A stretch of DNA of 64,000 nucleotides from Cryphonectria parasitica EP155 (GCF_011745365.1 NW_024468911.1:1854759-1918758), one strand, 5' to 3'. Positions 12,533 to 25,355 are shown, counted from the stretch's first letter. Notes: generated by a model not told the origin, from the sequence alone. Program-made: numbers and translations.

Positions 12533-15500
12533 GATCGATGCAATTTCCAAGGGAGGACAATAGAGAAAGGGCTTATGGTGTGTCAAGGACAAAGACAGCT
12601 TTGTGCCTGGATTTTTTTTGGGGAGATACCACTTTCGTTTTGCGCACAGCCGAGAGCTGCATTTGGGAATTTGGGTGTGCAGGACAAAACCTTTCAAGAA
12701 TTGATGAGCTATGGAATTTCGATGACGGGATTAGACATACACCGGTTAATTGGAAACTGGCAAGGCTGCTCACGCAGATTACCTATCGAATATACGTTTC
12801 ACCGAACATACCCTCAAATGCCCCAGTAAATGTGGCTTTGATGATATACATTGAGAAAGTTGGAAGGCTCGAGGACCTGAACCTTGAGGTAGAAAAAGAA
12901 AAAATACATAATACACCTAACCTACCCACTGAACAATTTGTATGCTGCACGATTGAGACCTCTGGATGACACGTTAGTGTCAGTGGACTTGTGTGAAATG
13001 CGATGGTTTCGTCTAGATCATGGCCTGCCTACCTACCCCAATACCTTTCTACATATCTCAAAGATGGACGAAGGAACCGCGTTCACCCTGTCAGACCGCC
13101 AGACTGCTATCATGGCCTCTACCTCCCAATCGAAATTTCAACAATCATTGCACAGAGCTCTCTCTGCCCGTCTCACCACACACCCTCCCGGGTCCTCGGG
13201 ACTCGCCAATTCGGACTCGCCAGCACTTCCTTTCATTATTTTTTTTTTATTTACTTTTTTTTGGCCTTGCAGTAGAAAAGAGTAAATCATGTCTTATTAC
13301 GTCTCCTGATTTTACTTACCCAATGAAAATGCCAATCACCTACGTACACAGGCGTCATGCTCGTCCATCTCTATCTGCCGGGGCGACCAACAAAAAGTTG
13401 CACTTTTTTCTCTAAAACAACCAGCGATCCGCCCGTACCCTGCACATCGCACACCCTCACAACATGTACGCCAAACTTCCTTCCCCGAAAGAGGACAAGT
13501 CACCAGAGCGATTTATTTCAGCTGTGGCCAGTCCCGTGGGAGGGCCACACACCATCTTTCCGGACCGTTGATGTGCAGGAATGTGAAGAGAGAAAGAAAA
13601 ATGGGCAGGGCGATCTCTGGGAGGGTGTGTGGCGGGTTTGATTGGCTGGAGACTTTTCGCCCTGCTTTTTTCTAGAGTCACATCGAGGGAAACGCTGGGC
13701 GTTGCTAGCGGGGTGGGAAGAAAAGGGTAAGCGAGTGAGTGGATTTTGGTGGTGGTGGGCTTGCTCTTTTGGCTGGCTGTCATACAGTGGTATTAGTGAT
13801 CGCCCCCTATGCGCACACGGGCGCTCCCCCCCCCCCCCTTCTTCTCCTCCAGGGTAGACCAATAATATCAAAAGGCCATTGGCTCAGATGATTGTCTGGT
13901 AGGGCAGGAAAAGGGAGGCTGGCCTGTGGGGGTGAAAATTGTGTCATTATTTTATCACTACTGCCACCCTCTGGCGAGGGTTTTCTGCATTTCCTATTTG
14001 CTCGGGCATAGAAACAGGAGAAGAAAAAAAAGGGGGGGCTTTGTTTGTGCAGACCTGCAACCCAAGCTGCATGATGATTACAGGAAACGTGCATGAGAAG
14101 AGGAGCGCTTCTTTCGGCAAGAGTGGAAAATGAATGAGAAGTGAAGGGGGAAGATGTGAGTGGAAACCTCTATTCTGAGGTTAGGATTTCACTAATACGG
14201 CAAACAGAATAACAGATAACATTTGTGAGGCAAGCTAATTGCTATAGTAACATTCTAGGGAACAAGCGAGCCTCAGCCCGACTGGGGAACTAGCACGGCT
14301 AGCTGTTAGTGCCCGTGGGAGGAAAAGAAATAGCGTCCATGTGAATGAATTCACAACGACATGTCATCTGAAAGTGCAGTTTTGTCACACCAGACTCAAG
14401 CATATTCTCGTGACTATTCAGCCATAGACCGAGAGCTTGGCATATACACATGCATTTTGATTCACTCATGTATCAGCATCACCAGACAATAATGCTCATT
14501 TTCAATCTATGTATACTTTCTTTTCTCTCTCAGCTCACCCACTCATCAGACATCATCATGTTGGCCACCCGGTCCACAGCCTACCTGCCTTTTGAATGTG
14601 TTTCTGAACAACCACAAGATTGCCTCTACTATAGCATCGTGCGACGACTGCGGCATGTATCGGCAAGACCTATTGACTCAACAAGTAGGTTGCATTACAG
14701 CCCGAAGTCAACGGTGACCCACCTTTGCACAAGTTGTGTCAATAACCAACCAAACCACCCAAGGCGGACACGAGGAGAAGGGGGGGGAAAAGCAAGTTGG
14801 GTTCCGCGACATGCAGCCGCCACCGACGTCTCATGCAACACTTGCATGCATGCACCTTTTCTTTTTTTTTTTTTCTCTTCCTCTTCTACTAGTAAACCAC
14901 GCGCATGGCTGTCGCATGGACCGAGGGGCTGAAAGAAAAAAAAAAGAAAGAAAGAAAAAAAAAAAAAGAGAGACCAATAATCTAATTCATTCCCTCCGAC
15001 GTTGCTTTCTTGGTCTCGAGGTCGGGTATACTTTTTCTCGCCCTTTCTGCTCTTCCCACCCTCTTTCCCTTCCTCTGTCTCACCCCGGTGTCAGCGATAG
15101 ACCACCATCGGACCACTATAGTATTCTTTCTCCATGCATGAAGTGCAAGCCACACAACCAGACTTTTCGGCCTGCACAAGACGCCTAGTGGGTGGTCGTA
15201 CACACTGGGTAGTGAGACCCTCCCAGAAGCACTCTTTAATTTTCTTGTTTCTTTTTGTCGCCACCTCCCCCAAGGTGGGAGGAGACCTGTATCCCCCCTT
15301 CTGCATTGCTATCTTACGGTTTTGCTGGTTCGCGGCCCGCTTAGCTTACCCCCAGGGGAACTCAGGCCGCTAGACAACGATGCACTCTAGGATGCATGTC
15401 GTGGTCCGCAAGACTGCATGGACTGCTTCAGGCGAATCGGACCAATGCCTGGCTCTTCTCCAAGACCTTGGCCTTTTCTTCTGTGAGCTGTCGGACGACC

Positions 15501-17050
15501 CCTCGGAAAAGATGTCTTGAGCACTACTATGTTAGTATCATAAAACAACTGGGGCCTGGAGGATCATCTGAGAGGGTTCCAGAGGAAATTAATGGCTGGA
15601 ACTGGTGCGCTCTCTCCTCTCTACCCAAAAGCCCCGCTTGACGTGCTCCCAGTGGAGCAGAGCCAGACGAGGTGGAGCCCCCAAACCTGCACGGCGCTGG
15701 ATTGAGAAATGGATGCATTGCCTTTTTTTTCCACCTCCGACTTTAAGAGAGAAAGGGAGAGCGGGAGGGGGGGGGGGGCTTGTAGCCACTGGTGGGAGGG
15801 CCCCTCCAAGATAGTAGGGGTGCCGCAACAGCCAACGCCACGGGTTCACTGAGGAGAGGTGAGGGGGGGGGGGGCTGTGATCTTTTTTGCAGTGGCGGTG
15901 AGTGGTGAAAGGTGACGCCCCTCAGGTCAACGTTCCCAGAGAAGCGCCCAGACGCTTCGTTGTGACTTGTCAACAGCGCCAGAAGTCGTGGCCAAAGGTA
16001 GGCCCACATCTCTGAAGGAAGGAAAAGGGTCCTACTATGTACGGCACCTGCAGAGGCATGGAGTCTGCCTAGATGCGACGCCCATGGTGGATGTGCGTTG
16101 CTGTGGAGTTTGCTGGGCCAGGCGAGTCGATATTAAGCTTACTGTGCAGTGACTGTGTGGGCTGCTGCTTGTCTCGGGGGTTGCTTTCGTTTGCTCGTGT
16201 ACGTTGTGGGTTGGGTGAAGTGCTGCTTTTGGTGTGTGGGAATTGTTCCACTTTCTTGGGCACCTGTTGCCCGACCTGACACGAGGGCCCCCGGCCCATG
16301 ACCCTTTTTTTTGGGGGGGGAGGGGGGGGAGTTGTAATTGTTTTGTGCCTCACCGTCCAGACTTGGGCAGACTTGAGCCACTGTCTAGGATCCTGGGGCG
16401 GGCCTCTTCTCGTGCGTGGCGTGTACTTTTCTGCACGAGGCAAAGATGCCTCGTTATGCAAATTGTGACACCAGTTGAACGTTTGGAGCCACAAGATCCT
16501 ATTCCGAAGGATGGAGACAGGCATGGCACTTCCTAGCTGTGCACCGAAAAGGCCAGCCCGTCGGAGGGCCCGGTAAGCGGCGGTTACTTTTGACAACAGG
16601 CCCGGACTCCGCAGCGTCCCTCGGACCATCCCGCCAACTGCGCGCCGGGATTTGCCTTTCTCCAGGATCCGCTTGGTGTTTAGTCGAGCCCGCCAACGAC
16701 ACCGCCGGGGCTCTCATTTAGCAGCCGGGGTCGGTGTGCCGGCCTCTAGCCTCTGTGTCTAAAGTACTGTTTCCTCGGCCAAGCAGCTTGGTAGGGATCC
16801 AGCTGAGGCTGAGCCTGGTGTTCAAGCCACTGGTGGTTTTTTTTTATTTTTTATTTTTTTGTTATTTGGCGTCGAGATGGTGGTTGTCATGGTTAGGAAG
16901 AGACTTGAGCAAAAGTTCTAGCTCGTCAGGGTTCTCGTCATGGCTCTCGGCGTGGCTGATGGTTGCTGGCCTGATATGGCCCGGACAAGGCAAGGCTGCG
17001 AGGGACCAGCTGGTTATTGATCAGCTGCGCAGGGTCAGGTGGTCTGCTAA
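12005..17050. other. 5 kb gene-free, homopolymer-rich stretch
   Basis: No supported gene. It contains the kinase 3' UTR at its left edge, an A32 run (12499-12530), C13 (13826-13838), two G12 runs (15767-15778 and 15863-15874), an A/G-rich patch (about 14930-14970) and CT-rich patches. A 143-codon frame after the A32 run (12538-12969) and other frames of up to 186 codons have no recognisable features. Confidence 0.55.
12499..12530. repeat. A32 homopolymer
   Basis: Thirty-two consecutive A residues lie about 500 bp downstream of the kinase stop codon. I see no target-site duplication or retroelement sequence next to it, so a retroposed tail cannot be claimed. Confidence 0.9.
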
Positions 17051-20000
17051 TTGGCTTGGGTGACGCAAGGCCGACGCGTTGACTGTATGGAAATACACGT
17101 CAAGGGTTCTCGGGTTCCCTGTTAGAGACATGAGCTGAGATGAGGTTTTCACTGCTGTATGATGGCCCGTGATGGCGATTGACCCTTATTTCTGGATGAT
17201 GTAGTTGTTCTCGTCATTGCCAATTTATGATCTTGGTATGATCATGTAGCCGTGGTATAGTGAGCCAGTAGATCAGAACTAAAGGCTTTATTGATCACGA
17301 CCACTTAGCGTTTTCATCTACGCGGTACTTAGTGATGACTACTTACGCGGATCTTGATTACTTCATTGTTCTCTCTCCTTCTAAATCAGCAAGACCGCTA
17401 GTCAAATAACGGCGGGCAAGCATCATGCTTTAAATCGAGGCTGAACTCTAAAGAGCTTCATATTGTGAGCGCATGAAACTTGTGGACTGATGAGTAGCGT
17501 GAGGCGTTCGTTGGCCAGCAATGTTACTCAACATGCTAAGTTTCTGCCCGATCAAAATGGATTGAAAGATACATCTAAAGGACCAAAACGTGAGCCAGTC
17601 TTGATACGTGTTGTTTCTTTCCTTCCGTCATGCCAGAACATGGCGCGATAATCACGGTTGTATGATCGCGGGATTCATCGTCAGTCATGTGAAGAAAAGC
17701 TGACGTGTCTTCGCTTGGATTTTGGTAAGACTCGCTTCAGTTGATGATGAATAAACACGCGGTCTTCTTCATCCGGCATCTACCAACGTCTAGTTCTCGT
17801 GATAGTGACACTTTCATGCCTGGTCAGAGGATCGGGCGTCATAAAGCGCGCTTGTCCTTCGTCCGTGTGATGGTAATCATCATAAAAATCATAATGCTCA
17901 TTTCACAGCTGATGAAGACTGAGATTACGATTTATGGAAAGACTGTGACTCATTGATTGACGGGCGCTGTCAGTACTCGATGGCCCAAAGAAGAAACTTG
18001 AACGTTTGGAGGCGTGATGAAACTATGATAACCAATCTATGATTTTCCAAAGCCGGGTACTGATGCTAACAATTCATGGAAAGGAGCCCCTTGAATTCGA
18101 TAGGCGAAGAAGCAGAATAATTCAGCTGCGACAGAAATCCTCTGTGCTCAAAGAAGGCTCTCAGACAGATCGAACAGGTAAAAAAGTCGTCAGCCTGTCA
18201 GTGTGCGCGTTCATATTTACCCTGGAGAAAATAGACGAGGATGAGTTCAAGGCCGGGTCCTTTTGGAGAAGTGCCTGGTCGGGTCACTCAACAGCGTTTG
18301 AATTACACTGAAGGCCGTCTGCGTATTGTAATCAACAGACATCCAGATCCCCAAGGAGCGAGAGACAATCGGCCAACAGAACAATGAGGTCTATGAAACG
18401 AATATATTACAAGGGTGTCTCAGCTATGCTCAAATGAAATAATTACACTGTGGATGGCAATCATCATGCTGGTCATATCGCCGTCGAAAAGGACGGCAAG
18501 GCGGTTGCCTCCAAGAGGATTGACCAAACTTGCTGTAGAACTGACGCCCGAAACGAAAGAGGACTATCGCCAACCTTCAGCAGAGGCACACCAGCTGTCG
18601 GGTGAGAGCAAACATGTATGACGAGCAGAACTTCGTTGTCTTTCTCGTAAGAGCAAAAGGGAACCGACGAGCAGAACTTTATCTTCAAAATCAAAAGCCA
18701 ATACCCAAGAGTCTCTTGTACACGCGCACAACGCATATATATTTCTGAAGAGGGGTGCCCCGTAGGTACTGTGCGAAAATGCGACGGAAACCTCCATGTC
18801 GTACAAATATGTGAAAATGTAAGGGTACGGCCGGTGCAACAGCACTGATGGTTAATTTTGCGACAAGATCCTGCAAGGCTGGCTCAGCCTTGTTTGTACA
18901 GACTAGACAGAATAAGGACGTTGACAGCCAGCAAGGGGCTGCAATGGCTGATTGATTAGCTCATGACAGCATTCGGGGAGGACTTGTAGGAGACTAAAGG
19001 AAGAAAGATCTTCGTGGTCTTAGACAAGTCGCATGAGTGTGTTGCTTCAAACAGGGGCACCATTAAATTCTTCGTAATGAGCGTGGATAAATGAGAGTGG
19101 GAAAAGACCCGACCTTTCTCCGGTCTAGCCATTCTCCGTCTGCGGACTGTAGGCCGCATGAAACAATTGAGGAGAAGAAAAGAATTTGGAATTATGATAC
19201 GAGAGACGGAGAGAAGAGGGTAGTTATACCTGCGCCGTTCTACTGTAACTAGCCCTCAGTCTGGTACTTATAGTAGTCTTGACGTCTACTATTTCTGGGG
19301 TTGACGGCGACTTTATGCACATGCATATCAAAAACGTGGCGGCGGACAAGATGGGCTGTTGTTAGTGTCCTCCTTAAAAGCCGGTCATAACCAATGTCAT
19401 GTTCTGACATGTCGGAATAGAAATGTAAATATCGCTTAAAAAGGTTGAAAAATTGTCCAAATCACTGGAATAAAGGCTTATTGATAGCTTCGACATGGCG
19501 AAGATATTGTTGATCAGATTAGCAAATGATCATTGTTGTTTTTTTCTGTGAACCTTGATGGGCTTGCGAGTTCAAATATTTGGGTTCCCAGAAGTTCTCT
19601 CAAACCTTACTACGCAACAATGTGATTAGCTTATTTGTGTTTTGTAAGTCAGAGCAGCTATACTTCTTTGGACACTGCTAATTTAGGGCTTTGCCATTGA
19701 TGGCCTCCGTCGCACGACCTACTTACTCGATAATTACGAACAGGACGGGTTGCTTGTCTAGGTGATCATGATACCAGAGCCGTATATATAAGCATCTCGT
19801 CCATCAACACTAGCCGGATGAGTGAATTATATTTTATGAGACGGAGGGATATCCTAATCGTCTCGTCATGTAGATCATGTGTATAGCCTCACACACAATA
19901 CGCTGCCCGTGGCATACAGGCTCGATCATGACGATAATGTGACTATCCCAGAAGGTTTCTTGGTCTGACTTCTTTACATCCTCCTCTATTCTCACATCAA

Positions 20001-22724
20001 AAAGAAGATCTGGTAGTAACCAATATAATTCAGTGCTACTACAGTTTTGACAGTAATAGGCTGTTTGTTGATGATTATCGGAAGTCATAAATACGTATAC
20101 ACGCAGACAAGCCATGATAGCATTGGCCGACAATGGCGGGCTATACAAGAAACAAACACTTATACATGAATTATCAGCAGAGCCTGGATTTACGGAGACC
20201 CTATGTGGTCCAATACCGTAATTACAGCAATTTGACTTGAGTTTTTAGGGGTCCTAGATCATGTAATCACTGGCAACCCAACCACTATAGCCGCCACCAA
20301 GATAGGTGAGTCATTGATGCTGGCAGACGCTAAAGCACATTAGGCTTATAATAACTCGAGACTTCTCAGATGATTTTAGGATAATTTCCTTTGTTTCGCA
20401 GGTACCTTGTTGTCCTTCTGAACCCTACTTTCGAGGGTGCTCATGCCTGGCTTTCGTTAGTCATAGAACCGGCGTCGCACAGATACTAGTTAACATGAAA
20501 AGACTTTGACGCTGCTGATAGGGAGATTTGGCATGATATTATCTCTGGTTGAGAACATAAGTACCGGAGTCCAAGGTGTTGAAAGAAAGTCTAGCTATAG
20601 CAGTGATGGTGCGTCCACGATCAGCACGGTCTGCTGCTCCCTCAGAGCCGTTTGCAACCAAAGGCTGAAATCACACGTAAGGCTTTGTGCTTCCACGGCC
20701 TCTGACGCTTCCTCTGTTGTGAGGACAGCCGACGCCCAACATTGACTGCGTCTGACGCGTCATGAATACGCTTGTAGGCCCGCGTAAGCCGGTGAGAAAT
20801 GTCATGTGCAGGCATTGGTGCCTGGAAACAATGGGCCAGAGGGGGCGAGAACTCGACCGACTTGATGTCAAGCTCTGCAGCTTTTCTCAAGCCATACTCA
20901 GCCTCCTCGACCTTACCAATACGAGGATATGGCCTGGCGACATGAATCAGAGACTTTAGTTGAGGTCGACAACGGTATAGTCGCCCATGGCTCAGTATAG
21001 ATACCCTCACACCCCCCCTTCTCGGACCAAGGAACACTCCTCCTGTGTGACAAATATCGACACCGGTCTTTGTAGCTGGATGCTAAGGCAGGGAGTACTC
21101 TTGGATGAGATGGGCCGCAGATGTGAACGTCTAATGCCTTGGGAAGAAATGCTGGACCAGTCGGGTTGGGGCTAAAGGGAGAGAGGGAGAGATGGTGAGG
21201 GGGGACAAGAACTCGGCTTGCAAGACCAAAGCTGATGCGTCTGGTTCAAAAACATGAAGAAGAGAAGTAAACTCTCACATGTACACAGATACGACGTGAG
21301 GTGGACCATGCCTGCTCGAAATGAAGGCTTTTTCTAGCTTCACGGTCTTAAAAACCAGCAATGATGATGACAGTAAGAGAAAGGGAACCGTATCTTCTTC
21401 AAAAATGTTGTCCTTGCGCTTCTCAAGATTCACCTTCTCTCTTCCTTCCATCCTTGCCTTGTCCATAGCCATCTTGGCTTGGCCGTCCTCATCGTGCTCG
21501 CCGTCCTGTGTACACGCTCGACACGAAGGTTCTAGGAGAGATGACCTTGGTAGGGGGTAAAGGGGCCAACGCTACGCAAGGTGACGCCTCGATAGTCTGA
21601 AGGAGACAACCAGGAGCGAATGTGCTGAGGGTTTGAAGCTCGAATAAAATATAACGACACCTAGAACAGGGGAGGAAGAGGAAGGTTGGGGCGGGGTGTG
21701 TAAATTCCTTCGTCACCTTCATGTAGCATCTGGCTTTATCGTTGCAAGGTCTGAGGCACCAACCTTAGATCCGACTCTTCTTGAGTTCACTGTCGCATCT
21801 CAATGGCCCCAGCGTCATGGATAGTCATCTCTGGGTTCGAAATATCTGGAAAACTTGAATAAGACTGACTTGAATATGTGAAGTGCTATAGTTGCTTTAA
21901 GCGGCGCCTGAGAAAAGCATGCGTGGAAAGATGAGTGAGCTGTGGTATATTCTTGCTGCACTCTGCATCGTCTGAGATCGTGTTGCTGCGAGGGCAGGTC
22001 CTGTCTCGGGGGCAGTCGAGAATGGGCTTGTGGGAATATTGTTCTTCGTTGTTGGAAGCACTCCCTCACTTGCTGGTCTCTTGCAAAACATTGACCACTT
22101 AGCCTGCTTGCATTAGCGGAGTGATTGATGCCTTTCACTCCATCGTAGCAGGGGAAGACCGTCGCGTACGACGTGTCGCTAAATCATCGTCATGTTGAGC
22201 ATGTGCCTGTCCAATCTTTAGTATGCCTGATCTTTGAGAATTGTTGCAGATAGTAATCTTACCCATTACCATGTCAGTAGTACGTTGACCCGTGAGTGGA
22301 CAGCGGTCTGAAAAGACCCAGATATTGCGCTTGACAATGGTCGGTAAAGCTGCTCTGAGGAATGATGAAGTTAATATGGGAGGCTGCGCACATAGCCTTG
22401 AAGCAGGAACATGAGGGACGAGTAGAATTGGAAAGGTAGCGAGGGCAGCACCGTATTGTGGGCGGGAGCGATCAGAGCCTGGGCCGTCGCAGTGGGCTAG
22501 AGGATGGTCATCCAAGAAAGAAAGACGGATGGGTGCGTGGCGTGCTGGAATGGCACAAGGAGTGTGGACACCGAAGAGTTGAAGGTGGGATTTGTTTGGC
22601 AGCAGTATCATCTATAGAGCACAGCTATAGCTCAGGGTAACACATGGCTGTCATACCCTTTTTTCATTAATGTTTGGGGAAGGACTTACCAGCAGCCGAT
22701 GCTCGTCCCGTGTGTGGCCTTCAT
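17051..22724. other. 5.7 kb AT-richer, probably decayed DNA without intact genes
   Basis: Composition shifts here towards AT, with scattered stop codons in all frames. One minus-strand open stretch (20642-21037, 131 codons, no ATG at its left end) has coding-like composition but no domain I recognise. No terminal repeats, transposase or reverse-transcriptase motifs were seen. The right end (about 22625-22724) is probably the 3' flank of the PCI-type gene. The region looks like old, mutated sequence, but its origin is not identifiable by eye. Confidence 0.5.
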
Positions 22725-23731
22725 TCACGCCGCACGTCCCTTGATGCTGCGAATGACGACCTTGGTTCCGTCCAAGTGCCAGCCAACGCCCTCTTGCTGA
22801 ACCAATTGCGAGAAAGCAGATCCCGTGGCCAGCTCGAGGAAGTCCAGGTCGACAGAAAGGTAAGCACGACCGAAGCATTTGAGAGTGTGCCGGCGCATAG
22901 TGTCCTCGCAGAACTCGAGAAACTTGGCCTTGTGGCCGTCGATACTCTTCCGCAGACGGCCAAAGGCGATGTAGTCGTCGCGCGCCAGGGCGCGGAGGAT
23001 GCTGTCAATCTTGGGATCATGAAGCCTACAGCGGCTGCGAATGGCCATGGCCTCAGCCAGGTCTCCACGCCGGCATGCGGCGTCTAAGACTAGGTAGCCG
23101 GTGACCTCGCGCAGTTCGAAGGTGGTCAGGGGATGACGGGGGTGTATAGTGCGCAGAAGATGAAGGATAGCAGGGTGGTAACTCTCGGTATGCTTGACGA
23201 GAATGGCAGTGCGAACGCAGAAAAGGTATGCCTGGGTCGAGAAGTCGTCAATCCGGTTGGAGGCGACGATGCCTTCACGCAGCTTGCGAAGGGCCATCAA
23301 GACGGTGGATAGGTCCTTATTGGAGGTCTGCAAGAGCAAAGGGGTTGGGAAGGAAGCCGTGGTGGAGGTACTGGCCGTGGAGACTGAGGCAGTAGATACT
23401 GCAGAGTCTGTTCCTGATGAACTACCCCGCTCCTTGGTGATGGAAAGGGCAGCGAACTTGTCGAGGAGGGCAGCCCGATCGCTGGCGTCGGAGCAGAAGC
23501 TCAGGTAACGCTCAACAATCTTGGTATAGTAGTGCTCCTGGACCTTGTAATCGAGCAACCTGAGGCGGTGCCGTCAGCTGCTGCAGCATATCGGGTAATC
23601 TCGAAGGAGGACCGCCTGATGGAATTGCATTACCTGGTCTCGCCTTTGGAGGGGAGTCCCATGGACTCGAGGGGATCCATATCAACAGGCTTGAGCCGTT
23701 GCCATCGAGCTGATGGGCCTCTTGGGGGCAT
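22725..23731 (-). CDS. PCI-domain protein of the CSN8/PSMD8/eIF3k type
   Basis: Two exons on the minus strand, 23634-23731 and 22725-23559, flank a 73 bp intron (GTAATG to CTCAG), giving 310 aa. The joined frame starts MPPRGPSARWQRLKPVD and continues without a break across the junction (GETR-LLDYKVQEHYY). After a low-complexity Ser/Thr insert (about residues 80-100), the protein is helical and ends in a segment rich in hydrophobic residues (FGRAYLSVDLDFLELA, then GVGWHLDGTKVVIRSI) that resembles the winged-helix end of a PCI domain. Such proteins are subunits of the COP9 signalosome, proteasome lid or eIF3. Which complex this one belongs to is not clear, and it is larger than typical CSN8. 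It is transcribed away from the SDR gene, sharing a 751 bp promoter region. The gene structure is well supported and the family is inferred from pattern memory. Confidence 0.7.
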
Positions 23732-24482
23732 CTTGAGATGTTACAGATCCCACGAAGGTGGCTGCTGTGCTGGTGTTTTTCTCTCTCTCTTGTAATTACG
23801 GGGTCCTCATGGATTGTGTGTGTATGCGTGTGTGTTTGTGCGCGGTTGTTGTTGTTGTTGTCGTCGTTGTGGAACACTGTAAAGCGAACGTAGAGGCCGC
23901 TACAGCGTAAGACATGGGAGCTCTGCCAGGGGTCCTAAGCCCTTCCCTGCACAGAAGGCGGATACCCCCGTCCTGTTAGTAACTGTAGCGTATGTTATAG
24001 TTAGTGCGGTCTGTGACCACTGAAAGCCCTGCAGGACATACTGGATCCAAGGGCTAAGTACCCTGCTGCCTAAGCAGAATTACAGTAGATCCCATCGACA
24101 GCAACATATAATTAACGTCCAAGACACTGACCAAGTGCCAAGAGAGGGAGGAGCACCCTTCCAAACATGGACCAATGGACTATCTGACTTTCACGCTCTT
24201 ATACGATACGCCAGGCAGCAAAATGCTTTGGTAAATTCGTAGGTTCATTACTACTGAATCCAGGTCGTCTGTTGTGCTGCTGTACCGCTCGATGCGGGGA
24301 AAGACAAGCAATTCCAGGGCCTTACCACCTTACCTCGGTCCAATTCTGAACGTCCTTAAAGGTATATAGATGGTCACTCCTAGCCAGCCATCTCGGCCGG
24401 AAAAAGAAAAAGAAGTTCCCATGCGGATCCTCCAGTAATTGACTGACTTCTCTTGCTGTGTTTACTTGCCAGTGTTATCAAG
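23732..24482. promoter_or_regulatory. Divergent promoter region between the PCI-type gene and the SDR gene
   Basis: This 751 bp gap separates two start codons that point outward. It carries a GTT microsatellite (23845-23861), a CT/CA-rich patch next to the PCI-type gene, and a TATA-like element close to the SDR gene. No coding sequence was found. Confidence 0.6.
24363..24369 (+). promoter_or_regulatory. TATA-like box for the SDR gene
   Basis: TATATAG lies about 114 bp upstream of the SDR start codon, a usual position for a fungal TATA element with a short leader. Confidence 0.45.
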
Positions 24483-25355
24483 ATGGCCGCCTCTCGCATC
24501 TCCCAGATCGCCTCCCACCTGAAGCATCCCCTGCTCGCCGGGCAAGTCGCCATCATCACCGGCTCAGGCCAGGGCATAGGCGCCGAGGCTGCTCGTCTCT
24601 TCGCCAGCGAGGGCGCCCAGGTGATAGTCAGCGATATCGACGAAGCCAAGGCGCGCGCCGTAGCCGATGAAATCAACAGCAGCAGCAGCGCAACAGGCGG
24701 CGGGCGGGCGCTCGCCGTGGCAGGAGACATGCTGGACCAGGCGTACATCGACCGGCTGGTCCAGGAGGCGGCAGCGTTTGGAGGCGGCAAGATCCATATC
24801 ATCGTGAACAACGCCGGCTACACGTACGACGGGGTGATCCACAAGATGACGGACGCGCAGTGGGACACCATCATGGACCTGCACACCAAGGCCCCCTTCC
24901 GGCTGGTGCGGGCGGCCGCACCCTACTTCCGCGTGCGCGACGGCGAACCCCGCTGCGTGGTCAACATCTCGAGCACGTCGGGCGTGCACGGCAACGCGGG
25001 GCAGGCCAACTACGCCGCGGCCAAGGCGGCCGTGACAGGGCTGACCAAAACCATTGCTAAGGAGTGGGGGCCCAACTTTGGTGTGAGGGCTAATACCGTC
25101 GCGTTTGGGCATATCCTGACGAGGCTCACGCAGGCCAAGGAGGAGGGCGCCTTTGTCACAGGGCCCGGTGGCGAGAAGATCGCGCTGGGCATCCCGAAGG
25201 CACAGCAGGCACAAAGGGACCAGCACCTGGACATCCCACTGAGGAGGCCTGGCACGGCGTCTGAGGCGGCCTCCGCTGTGCTGGCTGTCTGTAGCCCCAT
25301 GTTCAGTTATGTGTCAGGACAGACCATTATGGTGACGGGCGGGAGGAATATGTAA
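24483..25355 (+). CDS. Short-chain dehydrogenase/reductase, FabG-like
   Basis: A single-exon gene of 290 aa. I start at the ATG at 24483 (context CAAGATGGCC), since the frame upstream has no other ATG. A classical SDR fold is visible: cofactor loop TGSGQGIG (26-33), acidic residue after beta-2 in VIVSDID (pointing to NAD(H) rather than NADP(H)), NNAG (109-112), catalytic serine in NISSTSG (about 163-164), and the YxxxK pair in NYAAAKAAV (Y177, K181). The C-terminal SGQTIMVTGG is the usual last strand of FabG/3-oxoacyl reductase-like enzymes. The segment before it (about 225-255) is longer than in bacterial FabG. The likely role is NAD(P)-dependent oxidation or reduction of a small alcohol, ketone or acyl substrate. 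The substrate cannot be told. All catalytic residues are intact. Confidence 0.88.
   Translation: MAASRISQIASHLKHPLLAGQVAIITGSGQGIGAEAARLFASEGAQVIVSDIDEAKARAVADEINSSSSATGGGRALAVAGDMLDQAYIDRLVQEAAAFGGGKIHIIVNNAGYTYDGVIHKMTDAQWDTIMDLHTKAPFRLVRAAAPYFRVRDGEPRCVVNISSTSGVHGNAGQANYAAAKAAVTGLTKTIAKEWGPNFGVRANTVAFGHILTRLTQAKEEGAFVTGPGGEKIALGIPKAQQAQRDQHLDIPLRRPGTASEAASAVLAVCSPMFSYVSGQTIMVTGGRNM

Noticed and set aside
24420..24482. Upstream ATG at 24420 joined by a tiny intron to the SDR frame
   Set aside because: The join is in frame, but the intron would be only 38 bp, too short for a fungal spliceosomal intron. The ATG at 24483 is a better start.
24564..25226. 220-codon minus-strand frame opposite the SDR gene
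   Set aside because: It is a shadow of the SDR coding sequence, which carries all catalytic motifs in the other direction.
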